NCBI GenBank assembly: GCA_900104855.1 | Contig: FNSS01000001.1 | Coordinates: 806,001-870,000, forward strand | Reading direction: 5' to 3' | DNA from: Rhizobiales bacterium GAS188 | GTDB lineage: Bacteria > Pseudomonadota > Alphaproteobacteria > Rhizobiales > Beijerinckiaceae | DNA length: 64,000 bases | Shown here: positions 53,263 through 61,527 of the stretch, in pieces | Position numbering within the stretch: position 1 is the first letter of the stretch | Layout of the letters: every line of letters starts with the position of its first letter | Notes under the pieces: generated by a model | The model's input: only the letters and a program-made list of their open reading frames with translations | Database searches by the model: none | What the model was told of the DNA's origin: nothing | Translations under genes and position numbers: made by a program

Positions 53263-54041
53263 GCACCGGTCCCTTCGTCCGGGTGCTGGCGACCTGCGGC
53301 TATGTCGTGCTGCTGTCGCCGCTTGCCATCGTGGCGCTGCTCAGCGTCTCGTCCGGGGCCTATCTGACATTCCCCCCGCCCGGCTTTTCCTTGCGCTGGT
53401 TCGAGGCTTTGGCTGCCAGCGGCGACATCCTGACGGCGGCGCGCAACAGCGCCATGCTGGCAACGATGGTGACGCTTCTGGCGGTGACCGCTGGGTTCCC
53501 GGCCGCTCTGGCCGTCGCCAGAGGGCGCGTGCCTGGCTTCGTCGCGCTGCTGCTCTCGGCTCCCCTGCTGCTGCCGACCTTGGTGATTGGTCTCGCGCTG
53601 CTGATGACATTGCAGCCTTATGGCCTGGTCGCGACCTGGCCGGGCCTCGCGCTCGCCCATTGCGTGGTCGTGCTGCCCTTCATTGTGCGGATCATGGTTT
53701 CCGCCTTCACGGCGCTGACCCCTGATCTCGAGGAGGCAGCGGCGACACTCGGCGCGACGCCGCTGCGGGCCTTCCTGCGTGTCACCCTGCCGCTCGCTCT
53801 GCCCGGAGCGCTCGCCGCCGCGACCCTCGCTTTCCTCGTCAGCTTCGACGAGACGGTGATCAGCCTGTTCCTGGTCGGCCCGCGTCTCACCACCCTGCCG
53901 GTCGCGCTCTTCCACTACACCGAAAGCCGCACCGATCCGCTAGTGGCGGCGCTGGCGGTCTCGCTGATCGCCATCTCCGTCGCCGTCATCACCCTGGTGG
54001 ATCGGCTGGTCGGCTTCACCCGCACGATAGGACGCGTCTGA
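53259..54041 (+). CDS. ABC transporter permease (PotC type)
   Basis: 260 residues, overlapping the previous gene by four bases. Six TM segments, beginning VLATCGYVVLLSPLAIVALLSVS; EAA loop AFTALTPDLEEAAATLGATPLRAFLRVTLPLALPGA; and the FLVSFDETVISLFLVGPRLTTLPVALF region of PotC/YdcV-type permeases. Completes the importer encoded by the four genes 50311-54041. Confidence 0.93.
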   Translation: MSTGPFVRVLATCGYVVLLSPLAIVALLSVSSGAYLTFPPPGFSLRWFEALAASGDILTAARNSAMLATMVTLLAVTAGFPAALAVARGRVPGFVALLLSAPLLLPTLVIGLALLMTLQPYGLVATWPGLALAHCVVVLPFIVRIMVSAFTALTPDLEEAAATLGATPLRAFLRVTLPLALPGALAAATLAFLVSFDETVISLFLVGPRLTTLPVALFHYTESRTDPLVAALAVSLIAISVAVITLVDRLVGFTRTIGRV

Positions 54042-54053
54042 CCGGATGCGAGA

Positions 54054-54881
54054 ATGGAGATGAGGATGCCGGATGTGAAACCTCTGAAGGTCCGCATGAG
54101 CGAGCTGACCGGTGGCGAAGCGCGCGCCATTTATGCCCGCAACCCCGTGATCCTGCTGCCGATGGGGAGCCACGAGGATCAAGGGCCGCATGCGCCGATG
54201 GGCGATTATCTGAGCGCCGACGCCATTGCCGAGCGCATCGCGCGCCGGGCGAACGAGGCGGGCGTCGAGACGCTGGTCGGGCCGGTGCTGCCATTCGGAG
54301 GCGCCGATTATTTCGGCTCCATGCCGGGCGGCATCGCCCTGGAGCAGGCAACCTTGCGCGCCGTCTTGACCGATATGTTCGCCTGCCTGCTGCGCCATGG
54401 CCTGACCCGCATGATCGTGATCAACGGCCATGGCGGCAACGTTCAGGCGGTGCATGAGGTGACGCAGGCGATCCACCGTCAGCACGGCGTGCTGATCCCG
54501 AGCCTTTATCTGTGGAAGATCTGCTACGCCATGCTGCCGCAAATTCTCGGCGCGGACATCGCCAAGCGGGCCGCGGGCCATGGGGCCGATCCGCTCACGA
54601 GCATCGTCATGCATCTCTTTCCGGAGCTGATGCGGCCTGATCTCGTGCCGGACCCTGCCCCGCTGCACCAGGTCATGAATCTCGATGCGATCGCTTTCGG
54701 CAATATCCGTTTCGAGGGCGCCGAGGTGCAGGTGCCGGTCGAATATGACGCGATGGCGCCCAACGGCGTCCGCAGCGGCGATCCGCGCCTCTGCTCGCCG
54801 GAGACCGGGGCCGCGCTGGTGGAAAAGCTCACCGAGCTCGGAGCTCGCTTCGCGCGCCACTACCTGGAGCATGCGGCATGA
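54054..54881 (+). CDS. Creatininase family protein
   Basis: 275 residues. Creatininase/creatinine amidohydrolase-type metal motifs: VILLPMGSHEDQGPHAPMGDYLSADAIAERI (Glu, His, Asp ligands), GGADYFGSMPGG, MIVINGHGGNVQAVHEV (the NGHGGN signature), and the conserved C-terminal acidic YDAMAPNGVRSGDPRLCSPETG. Members cleave cyclic amide or amide bonds of creatinine, 2-amino-5-formylamino-ribosyl phosphate and other molecules, so the substrate is open. 12 bases after the permease gene; its stop overlaps the next start (ATGA), so it acts with the imported compound. Confidence 0.92.
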   Translation: MEMRMPDVKPLKVRMSELTGGEARAIYARNPVILLPMGSHEDQGPHAPMGDYLSADAIAERIARRANEAGVETLVGPVLPFGGADYFGSMPGGIALEQATLRAVLTDMFACLLRHGLTRMIVINGHGGNVQAVHEVTQAIHRQHGVLIPSLYLWKICYAMLPQILGADIAKRAAGHGADPLTSIVMHLFPELMRPDLVPDPAPLHQVMNLDAIAFGNIRFEGAEVQVPVEYDAMAPNGVRSGDPRLCSPETGAALVEKLTELGARFARHYLEHAA

Positions 54882-56596
54882 ATGACGTCGGTTTGGGTAA
54901 CCCAGGCTTGGGCCACGCAGGCAAGCCGGTGGCAGGTTTGGGCTTCGCCGGCATGGTCTGCGAAAAGCAGCCGGCAACGGCATCGAAGGGCATGGTCGTC
55001 AGCAATCACCCGCTGGCCTCGGGCGCCGGCGCCGAGATGCTGCTCGGCGGCGGCAATGCGATCGACGCCGCAGTGGCGGCGCTCTTCGCGCTGAGCGTGG
55101 TCGAGCCGATGATGGTCGGCGTGCTGGGCGGCGGCCTCGCCCATATTCGCCTCGCGGACGGCAGCCATATCGTGCTCGACGGCATCAGCACCGCGCCGGC
55201 AGCCGCGACCGGCGACATGTACGAGACGCTCTCCGATACCCTGCCCGACTACCAGGAGACCAAAGGCAGGGCGAATTTCGTCGGCCCGCGCGCCATGGCG
55301 GTGCCCGGCGCATTGGCGGGTTGGTGCGAGGCGCTGGCGCGCTTCGGGACGCTCTCGCTGGAAGACGTGTTGCGTCCGGCCATCCGCCTCGCCGAGGATG
55401 GCTTCGCCGTCACGCCCTATCTGACCGATTGCGTCAGCGACTGCGCCGCCGATCTCGCGCATGATCCCTATCTCGCTTCGCTGTTCCTGCCCGGCGGAGC
55501 GCCCGTGCCCGCCGGCACGAAGCTGCGACAGCCGGCCTATGCCAGAACCTTGCGCCTGATCGCGCAGGAGGGCCCTGCCGCGCTCTATGGCGGAGCGCTC
55601 GGGCGCGCGCTCGCCGACCATATGGCGGCCGCTGGCGGGCTGATCACCGAGGCCGACCTCAAAGCCTTCCGCGTCATCACGCGCGAGGTGATCCGGGGCA
55701 GCTATCGCGGCTTCGAAATCCTGGGGCCACCGCCGCCATCCTCGGCCGGCGTGCATATCGTGCAGATGCTGAACATTCTCGAAGCCTATGATATCGGGGG
55801 GCTGGGATTCGATCACCCCGATACCGCGCATCTTCTGGCCGAATCCCTGAAGATCGCCTTCGCGGACCGATCGGCCGCTACGGCCGATCCGGCCTTCGTG
55901 CAGGTGCCGGTCGAGCGCCTGACCTCGAAGGCCTATGCGGCCGAGCGGCGTGCCCGCATCGATCTCGCGCGGGCCCAAAGCTTTGCGCCCGGCATTGCGT
56001 CGGGCGAATCCGCCGATACGACGCATGTGACCGTCGCCGACAGCGCCGGCAATACGGTCGCCGCGACGCAGACGATCAACGGCGTGTTCGGCGCCCGCTT
56101 CGCCGTGCCCGGAACCGGGATGATCGCGAACAACTACATGTTCAATTTCGATCCCCATCCTGGCCATGCGCTCTCGATCGCGCCTGGCAAACGGGTCTTC
56201 ACCTCGATGGCCCCGATGATGGCGCTGCGAGACGGGAAGCTCGCCTTCGCTCTCGGCCTGCCAGGAGCGCTGAGGATTTTTCCCTCGGCCATGCAGGCCA
56301 TCGTCAATCTGATCGACCACGGCATGAGCCTGCAGCAGGCCGTCGAGGCGCCCAGGCTCTGGACGCAGGGCCATCTGCTCGAGCTCGAAGCCGGCATCTC
56401 CGAGGCCGTGGCGACCGCCTTGGCGGCGCGCGGGCACAAGATCCAGCGCGTCCAGCGTGTGGCCGGCGGCATGAACGCGATCAGCTTCAACGCCGACGGC
56501 AGCTTGACGGGTGCTGCCTGCTGGCGCGCCGACGGCACGCCGGTCGGCATTTCGGGCGGCCTCGCGCGCGCCGGCGTGCGCTTCACCACGCTTTGA
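54878..56596 (+). CDS. Gamma-glutamyltransferase family protein (Ntn-hydrolase)
   Basis: 572 residues, normal for the precursor. After a Gly-rich N-terminus (GLGNPGLGHAGKPVAGLGFAG) with no signal peptide come GMVVSNHPLASGAGAEMLLGGGNAIDAAVAALFALSVVEPMMVGVLGGG, FRVITREVIRGSYRGFEILGPPPPSSAGVHIVQMLNILE, the autocleavage site DTTHVTVAD (nucleophile Thr, about residue 380-381), and TQTINGVFGARFAVPGTGMIANNYMFNFDPHPGHALS with KRVFTSMAPMM. It should be a cytosolic member that hydrolyses gamma-glutamyl-like amides. Coupled to the creatininase gene and followed by the dehydrogenase gene. Confidence 0.92.
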   Translation: MNDVGLGNPGLGHAGKPVAGLGFAGMVCEKQPATASKGMVVSNHPLASGAGAEMLLGGGNAIDAAVAALFALSVVEPMMVGVLGGGLAHIRLADGSHIVLDGISTAPAAATGDMYETLSDTLPDYQETKGRANFVGPRAMAVPGALAGWCEALARFGTLSLEDVLRPAIRLAEDGFAVTPYLTDCVSDCAADLAHDPYLASLFLPGGAPVPAGTKLRQPAYARTLRLIAQEGPAALYGGALGRALADHMAAAGGLITEADLKAFRVITREVIRGSYRGFEILGPPPPSSAGVHIVQMLNILEAYDIGGLGFDHPDTAHLLAESLKIAFADRSAATADPAFVQVPVERLTSKAYAAERRARIDLARAQSFAPGIASGESADTTHVTVADSAGNTVAATQTINGVFGARFAVPGTGMIANNYMFNFDPHPGHALSIAPGKRVFTSMAPMMALRDGKLAFALGLPGALRIFPSAMQAIVNLIDHGMSLQQAVEAPRLWTQGHLLELEAGISEAVATALAARGHKIQRVQRVAGGMNAISFNADGSLTGAACWRADGTPVGISGGLARAGVRFTTL

Positions 56597-56635
56597 TTCT
56601 CATTTGGCTTTGATCTCTCTTTCAGGAAAGACCTC

Positions 56636-57607
56636 ATGACCGAGACCGTCATCGTCCTCGATCCGATCAGCGAATCGACTGCGACAAGGCTGCGCGCCTT
56701 GTTGCCGCCGGGCCTGGTGCTGGAGCATGGCACCTCGCGCGACGAGGCGCACCAGCAGGCGATCATCGCCGAAGCCGATTATGCGATTTCCGGACAGATC
56801 GCGGTGCCGGGTTCGGTGCTGCGCGCGGCACGGCGCCTGAAGCTGCTGCACAAATGGGGTGTCGGGACCGACAATCTCGATCTCGTGACGGCAGCCGAGC
56901 TCGGCATCAAGGTCGCACGCACCACCGGCAGCAATGCCATTCCGGTCGCCGAGTTCACTATCAGCCTCATGATCGCGGCGCTCCGCAACCTCGCCTTCGG
57001 GCATGCCGAGCTGATGAAGGGGAATTGGCGGGGGTGGGGGAGTTTGCCGGTCGAGTCATACACCCTGTCGGGCAAGACAGTCGGCATCGTCGGCTTCGGT
57101 GCGATCGGCAAGGCGGTTGCCCGCATGCTGTCGGGTTTCGATTGCGAGATCCTCTACAACAAGTCGCGGCGGCTCACGGTCGACGAGGAACAGCGTCTCG
57201 GCGTTGCCTATGCGGACCTGCCCACGCTGCTAGCGACCGCCGACGTGGTGACGCTGCATTGCCCGTTGACACCTGCGACGACGGGCATGATCGACCGGGC
57301 GGCGCTACGCACCATGAAGCCGACCGCCGTCCTGGTGAATGTCGCGCGCGGTGGTGTCGTCATCGAGGACGATCTGATCGCGGCCCTGCGCGCCAGGGAA
57401 ATCCACTCGGCCGCGATGGATGTGTTCGAGATCGAGCCGCTGCCCTCCGATCATCCGCTGCTGACGCTCGACAATATCGTGGTCACGCCGCACATCGCTG
57501 CCGGGACGGTCGATAATTTCGACAAAACCGTCCGGCACATGTTCCGTAATATCACGCACGCCCATGAGGGCACGCCGATCCCGGCCCAGGACATTGTCGT
57601 CGGTTGA
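56636..57607 (+). CDS. NAD-dependent D-2-hydroxyacid dehydrogenase
   Basis: 323 residues. Rossmann motif TVGIVGFGAIGKAVARMLSGFDCEILYN, catalytic Arg region LVNVARGGVVIEDDLIAALRAREIHSAAMDVFEIEPLP (with Glu in ALRAREIHSAAMDVFE), His in NIVVTPHIAAGTVDNF, and an N-terminal KLLHKWGVGTDNLDLVTAAELGIKVARTTGSNAIPVAEFTISLMIAALRNL. Resembles D-3-phosphoglycerate/glyoxylate/hydroxypyruvate reductases; the substrate is probably a 2-oxo acid from the operon's pathway. Last gene of the operon, ending six bases before the inverted-repeat region. Confidence 0.92.
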   Translation: MTETVIVLDPISESTATRLRALLPPGLVLEHGTSRDEAHQQAIIAEADYAISGQIAVPGSVLRAARRLKLLHKWGVGTDNLDLVTAAELGIKVARTTGSNAIPVAEFTISLMIAALRNLAFGHAELMKGNWRGWGSLPVESYTLSGKTVGIVGFGAIGKAVARMLSGFDCEILYNKSRRLTVDEEQRLGVAYADLPTLLATADVVTLHCPLTPATTGMIDRAALRTMKPTAVLVNVARGGVVIEDDLIAALRAREIHSAAMDVFEIEPLPSDHPLLTLDNIVVTPHIAAGTVDNFDKTVRHMFRNITHAHEGTPIPAQDIVVG

Positions 57608-57612
57608 GCATA

Positions 57613-57745
57613 GGCGTGGATGGCCGGGCCAAGCCCGGCCAAGACGCGGTTGCGATGGCGAGCGTAATGAAGAACCGGTGGTCATTTGGCTCAGGCGAAT
57701 GGACCCATCCACGTCTTGGCCGGGCTTGGCCCGGCCATCCACGCC
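57613..57745. repeat. Long inverted repeat, 34-bp perfect arms around a 65-bp loop
   Basis: Arm 1 (57613-57646) and arm 2 (57712-57745) are perfect reverse complements over 34 bases. Each arm contains an inner palindrome GGCCGGGC-CAA-GCCCGGCC. It lies between the converging dehydrogenase gene (ending 57607) and the LmbE-type gene (ending 57820). It may serve as a bidirectional terminator; the GGATGGCCGGGCCAAGCCCGGCC core is also of the kind dispersed as a repeat in Bradyrhizobium-like genomes. Confidence 0.85.
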
Positions 57746-57819
57746 TGTCCGCTGCGAATTCCGGACCATCCGGAGTCGATCCGATCAGTCATACCTCAAG
57801 TCATCACGGACAAGCGGCC

Positions 57820-58545
57820 TCAAGCCAGCTCCTCCACGACCATAGGAAACAGGCGTTGATAGGCTTCGCCATAGGTCATGGCTTTGCCGGTGTTGCGGCC
57901 ACCCTGCATGCCACGCTGGAGGGCGACCCGCAGGTAATATTCCCAGAGATGTTTCTGCGCCGCGAGGACCTGGAAGGCTTCGTATTTCCGCTCCCAGACC
58001 TCATCGATATTGACGATGACGTTCGGCTTGAAGTTGCACATCTCGGGCTGGTGCGGCTCGAACAGAAAGACGGGCGGGGCGTTGTAGCTGTAGGTCGCGC
58101 CGGGCTTGTGACCCATTGCCTGCGCCACGATGCGGGCCTCCTGGGCGAAGCGCGTCGCCTCCGGATGATCCACGTTATAGGGATCTTCGAGCGAATGAGT
58201 GAGCACGAAGGACGGATTGAGCTCGCGGTAGATGTCGATGAGACGATCGAGCATCGCCTCGTTCAAGCGCAGCGGATAGTCGCCGGCGTCGAAGAACTCG
58301 ATCTCAGCGCCGAGGATTTCCGCCGCCCTGCGGGCCTCCTCCTCGCGCTTCGCCTTCACCTCGGCGAGCTGCGCTCCGGCGATCTTCCAGGCGAATTGGC
58401 TTTCGCCCCGCTCGCCAAATGACAGGCAAACGATCTTGACCCGGTAGCCCTTCCTGGCGTGGAGCGCGATGGCGCCGCCGGCCCGCCAGACGAAATCTCC
58501 CGGATGCGCCGTGACGACGAGGCCGGTCTTTGCAGGGTTTGGCAT
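57820..58545 (-). CDS. LmbE/PIG-L family protein, 4-oxalomesaconate hydratase (GalB)-like
   Basis: 241 residues from ATG 58545 (MPNPAKTGLVVTAHPGDFVWRAGGAIALHARKGYRVKIVCLSFGERGESQFAWK). In LmbE deacetylases the first metal motif is HPDDE; here it is AHPGDFVWRAGG, as in the GalB branch of hydratases that lack deacetylase Asp. YPLRLNEAMLDRLIDIYRELNPSFVLTHSLEDPYNVDHPEATRFAQ supplies the other metal His and the CLS[FY]GERGES motif of GalB-like proteins. It would hydrate 4-oxalomesaconate in gallate/protocatechuate breakdown or deacylate a sugar-like compound. Last gene of the TetR-led operon, 45 bases after the ATPase gene. Confidence 0.75.
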   Translation of the reverse strand: MPNPAKTGLVVTAHPGDFVWRAGGAIALHARKGYRVKIVCLSFGERGESQFAWKIAGAQLAEVKAKREEEARRAAEILGAEIEFFDAGDYPLRLNEAMLDRLIDIYRELNPSFVLTHSLEDPYNVDHPEATRFAQEARIVAQAMGHKPGATYSYNAPPVFLFEPHQPEMCNFKPNVIVNIDEVWERKYEAFQVLAAQKHLWEYYLRVALQRGMQGGRNTGKAMTYGEAYQRLFPMVVEELA

Positions 58546-58590
58546 GGGCTCCTCTCTTTGCTGCGAGCCGTCCCGGCTCATGCTTGCGGC

Positions 58591-59334
58591 TCAATGCGCG
58601 ATGATCTTCGACAGGAAGATGCGCGCCCGTTCGGTCTCCGGCGCCTTGAAGAACAGCTCGCTCGGCCGGTCCTCGACGATCCGGCCCTCGTCCATGAACA
58701 CCACGCGCGAGGCGACGCGGCGCGCGAACCCCATCTCATGGGTGACCACCACCATCGTCATGCCCTCCCGGGCCAGCGCGACCATGACGTCGAGAACCTC
58801 GTTGATCATTTCCGGATCGAGCGCGGAGGTCGGCTCGTCGAACAGCAGCGCCACCGGATCGAGCGCCAGCGCCCGCGCGATCGCCACTCTTTGCTGTTGG
58901 CCCCCCGAAAGATCGGCCGGATAGGCTTCGGCCCTCTCGCGCAGGCCGACGCGCGTCAGAAGCTCCAGGTTGCGGGTTCGCGCTTCGGAACGCGAGCGTT
59001 TGAGCGCATGCACCTGGGCGAGCATCACGTTCTGCACGGCCGTCATATGCGGATAGAGCTCGAAGCTCTGGAAGACCATGCCGATGCGCGAGCGCAACCG
59101 CGGCAGATCGGTCGAGCGGGCGCCGATCTCCTTCCCCTCGAATGTCAGCGAACCGGATTGATAAGGCTCGAGGCCGTTGATGCATTTGATCAGGGTGCTC
59201 TTGCCGGACCCCGAGGGGCCGCAAACGACGACGATCTCGCCAGGTGCGACGCGCAGGCTGCAGTCCCGCAACACGGGATTGCGCCCATAGCTCTTCGAGA
59301 CATGGTCGAGGACGATCAGGGGCGCGCTACTCAT
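58591..59334 (-). CDS. Polar amino-acid ABC transporter ATP-binding protein (GlnQ type)
   Basis: 247 residues. Walker A GPSGSGKST, VFQSFELYPHMTAVQNVMLAQVHALKRSRSEAR, signature LSGGQQQRVAIARALALDPV, Walker B LLFDEPTSALDPEM and VVTHEMGFARRVA, the pattern of the GlnQ/GltL/HisP class. No TOBE domain, as expected. It is twelve bases from the upstream permease gene. Confidence 0.95.
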   Translation of the reverse strand: MSSAPLIVLDHVSKSYGRNPVLRDCSLRVAPGEIVVVCGPSGSGKSTLIKCINGLEPYQSGSLTFEGKEIGARSTDLPRLRSRIGMVFQSFELYPHMTAVQNVMLAQVHALKRSRSEARTRNLELLTRVGLRERAEAYPADLSGGQQQRVAIARALALDPVALLFDEPTSALDPEMINEVLDVMVALAREGMTMVVVTHEMGFARRVASRVVFMDEGRIVEDRPSELFFKAPETERARIFLSKIIAH

Positions 59335-59346
59335 GGCTGACTATCC

Positions 59347-59997
59347 TCAGCTCCTTATCGCCAGCTGCGCGTAGAGCAGCCTGCCGAAGAACGACATGGC
59401 CGAGCATATGACGAGATAGGTCAAAGCGACGCTCGTGAGCATCACCACCGGTTGAAACTCGCGGGCGTTGACCAGCAGCGCGCTGCCCGTGAGCTCGCGC
59501 ACCCCGATCACGGACGCGACCGATGTGAATTTGAACAGCCGGACATATTGGCTGAAGACGGGCGGGATCGTGCGGCGTACCGCCTGCGGCAGGACGATGA
59601 GGTAGAACACCTGGATCGGCTTGAGGCCGCAGGCAAGCCCGGCCTGGGTCTGCCCGGGGCGCACGGAGCGCAGGCCGCTTCTGAAGTCCTCAGCCAGATA
59701 GGCGGCGATGAACAGGACGAAGCCGAGCGATGCAGCCTCGACTGCGTTGGTCCGGTAGCCGAAGAAGGCCGGCAAGGCGAAGAAGCAGATGAACAGCACG
59801 ACCAGCAGCGGAGTGCCGCGGATGATCTCGATATAGACCAGCGCGATCCGGCTCAGCACCGGAATGCGCGCGTGACGCAGGATCGCGAGCGTCAGCCCGA
59901 GCGCCGTGCCGCCCGCGACACCGATGGCCGCAAGCCGCACCGTCATGCCGAGCCCGGCGAGCAGGAAGTCGAGATTCTTCCAGATGATCTCAGGCAT
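59347..59997 (-). CDS. Polar amino-acid ABC transporter permease 1
   Basis: 216 residues, HisMQ/GltK type. Five TM segments starting NLDFLLAGLGMTVRLAAIGVAGGTALGLTLAIL; EAA loop SGLRSVRPGQTQAGLACGLKPIQVFYLIVLPQAVRRTIPPVFSQYVRLFKFTSVASVIGVRELTGSA. Overlaps the upstream permease gene by eight bases (59990-59997). Confidence 0.93.
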   Translation of the reverse strand: MPEIIWKNLDFLLAGLGMTVRLAAIGVAGGTALGLTLAILRHARIPVLSRIALVYIEIIRGTPLLVVLFICFFALPAFFGYRTNAVEAASLGFVLFIAAYLAEDFRSGLRSVRPGQTQAGLACGLKPIQVFYLIVLPQAVRRTIPPVFSQYVRLFKFTSVASVIGVRELTGSALLVNAREFQPVVMLTSVALTYLVICSAMSFFGRLLYAQLAIRS

Positions 59998-60670
59998 CGG
60001 CCACTCTTCCGACCGAGGGAGTATCGCGCATGCCGGGAATGCTGGTGAGGCCCCGGCTGACGATGAACACCAGCACGAGATACAAAACAGCGATGGTGAT
60101 ATAGACCTCGAAGGTGCGAAACGTCTGTCCTTCGATCGCGCCCGCCTGATAGGTCAGGTCGGCAACCGCGATGACGGATGCAAGCGATGAATCCTTGATG
60201 AGCTGAGACGACAGGCTCGCGAGCGAGGGCGCGATGACGCGCAGCGCCTGCGGATAGATCACGAGGACAAGGACCTGCAGAGGTCGCAATCCCGAAGCAG
60301 CCGCCGCCTGCGCTTGCCCTTTGGGAATGCTGTCGAGACCGGCGCGAACCACTTCCGCCACATAGGCGCTGGAATACAGGGTCAGGCCGAGAACCGCGCA
60401 AGTGAAAGGCGGCAGCCGCAGGAAGGCCAGCGCCATATACCAGAAATACATATGGATCAGGAGCGGGATATTGCGCATGCATTCGACGAAGAGGCCGGCC
60501 GCGATACGGGCAAACCTCGATCGTGAAGCGCCCAAGGTGCCGATGATGGCACCTATGCCGAGCGCCAGCACCAGCGCAGCTGCCGAAAGCCCGATCGTCG
60601 TCCACAGCCCATCGACGATCAGGTCACGATGCTGCCAGATCTGCGCCCAATCGAACTGGTAGGACATCAT
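59990..60670 (-). CDS. Polar amino-acid ABC transporter permease 2
   Basis: 226 residues, same HisMQ family: DLIVDGLWTTIGLSAAALVLALGIGAIIGTLGA, EVVRAGLDSIPKGQAQAAAASGLRPLQVLVLVIYPQALRVIAPSLASLSSQLIKDSSLASVIAVADLTYQAG (EAA loop). With permease 1 it makes a heterodimer for glutamate/aspartate-type import. 27 bases after the binding-protein gene. Confidence 0.93.
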   Translation of the reverse strand: MMSYQFDWAQIWQHRDLIVDGLWTTIGLSAAALVLALGIGAIIGTLGASRSRFARIAAGLFVECMRNIPLLIHMYFWYMALAFLRLPPFTCAVLGLTLYSSAYVAEVVRAGLDSIPKGQAQAAAASGLRPLQVLVLVIYPQALRVIAPSLASLSSQLIKDSSLASVIAVADLTYQAGAIEGQTFRTFEVYITIAVLYLVLVFIVSRGLTSIPGMRDTPSVGRVADA

Positions 60671-60697
60671 TCGACCCTGCCGCTCCGGCCGAACCGA

Positions 60698-61507
60698 TCA
60701 GGGCCAGATCTCGATCGGAATGCGCGGCTCCTCGCCAAACCATTTGACGTAGAGCTTGCGGTATTCTCCCGATGTCCAAAGATCCTGGATGGTCTCGTTG
60801 ACGGCGTCCCGGAGCGCGGAATCGCCCTTCCTGACGCCGACGCCGAAGGGTTCGACGCTGAACATGTCGCCGGCGATCTTGTAGCCCTTATTGTCCTTGG
60901 CGAAGCCCTGCAGGATATTCAGGCTCCCGGTCAGGGCGTCGACCCGCCCTTGCACGAGCGCAAGCCAGGCGCTGTTGTAGTCCTTGAAGCCTGATATCTT
61001 GGCCTTGGGCGCGGCGGCGGCGATGTTCTTCTCCAAGGTCGTGCCTTGCTGGACCGCCACGGCCTTGCCTTCGAGATCCTTCAGCCCGCTGACGGCGCTG
61101 TCCGCCGGCACCAGCAATGCCTGCCCGCCCGTATAATAGGTGATCGAGAAGTCGATCGCCTTGTCACGTTCCCGCGTATGCGTCATCGAGGCTGCGACGA
61201 GATCCACATTGCCGCTCACCAGCATCGGAATGCGGGTGGGCGAGGTCACGGTGACGAATTCGACGGGGACCCCGATCTTCTCGGCGATCTTCGACACGAG
61301 ATCGAGATCGAAGCCGGCAGGCTTGTTGTCCTTGTCGAGAAAGCCGAAGGGCGGCGTGTCGAATTTGACGCCCGCGAGCAGCTTGCCGCGGTTCTTGATC
61401 GTCGCGATCGAGCTCTGCGGCGTCTCGGCGGAGGCGGGCGCCGGAGCGACGAGAGCGGCAAGCGCCGCGACACATAAGAGGCTGAAAATCCAAGTGCGGG
61501 AGCTCAT
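60698..61507 (-). CDS. Polar amino-acid ABC transporter substrate-binding protein (SBP_bac_3)
   Basis: 269 residues. Signal peptide MSSRTWIFSLLCVAALAALVAPAPASA. Type 2 binding-protein blocks: IKNRGKLLAGVKFDTPPFGFLDKDNKPAGFDLDLVSKIAEKIGVPVEFVTVTSPTRIPMLVSGNVDLVAASMTHTRERDKAIDFSITYYTGGQALLVPADSAVSGLKDLEGKAVAVQQGTTLEKNI. The Arg in ASMTHTRERDKAID contacts the alpha-carboxylate in glutamate/aspartate-type proteins. Upstream of the permease genes on the same strand. Confidence 0.95.
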   Translation of the reverse strand: MSSRTWIFSLLCVAALAALVAPAPASAETPQSSIATIKNRGKLLAGVKFDTPPFGFLDKDNKPAGFDLDLVSKIAEKIGVPVEFVTVTSPTRIPMLVSGNVDLVAASMTHTRERDKAIDFSITYYTGGQALLVPADSAVSGLKDLEGKAVAVQQGTTLEKNIAAAAPKAKISGFKDYNSAWLALVQGRVDALTGSLNILQGFAKDNKGYKIAGDMFSVEPFGVGVRKGDSALRDAVNETIQDLWTSGEYRKLYVKWFGEEPRIPIEIWP

Positions 61508-61527
61508 CTGGATCCCCTCCGTGAGGC

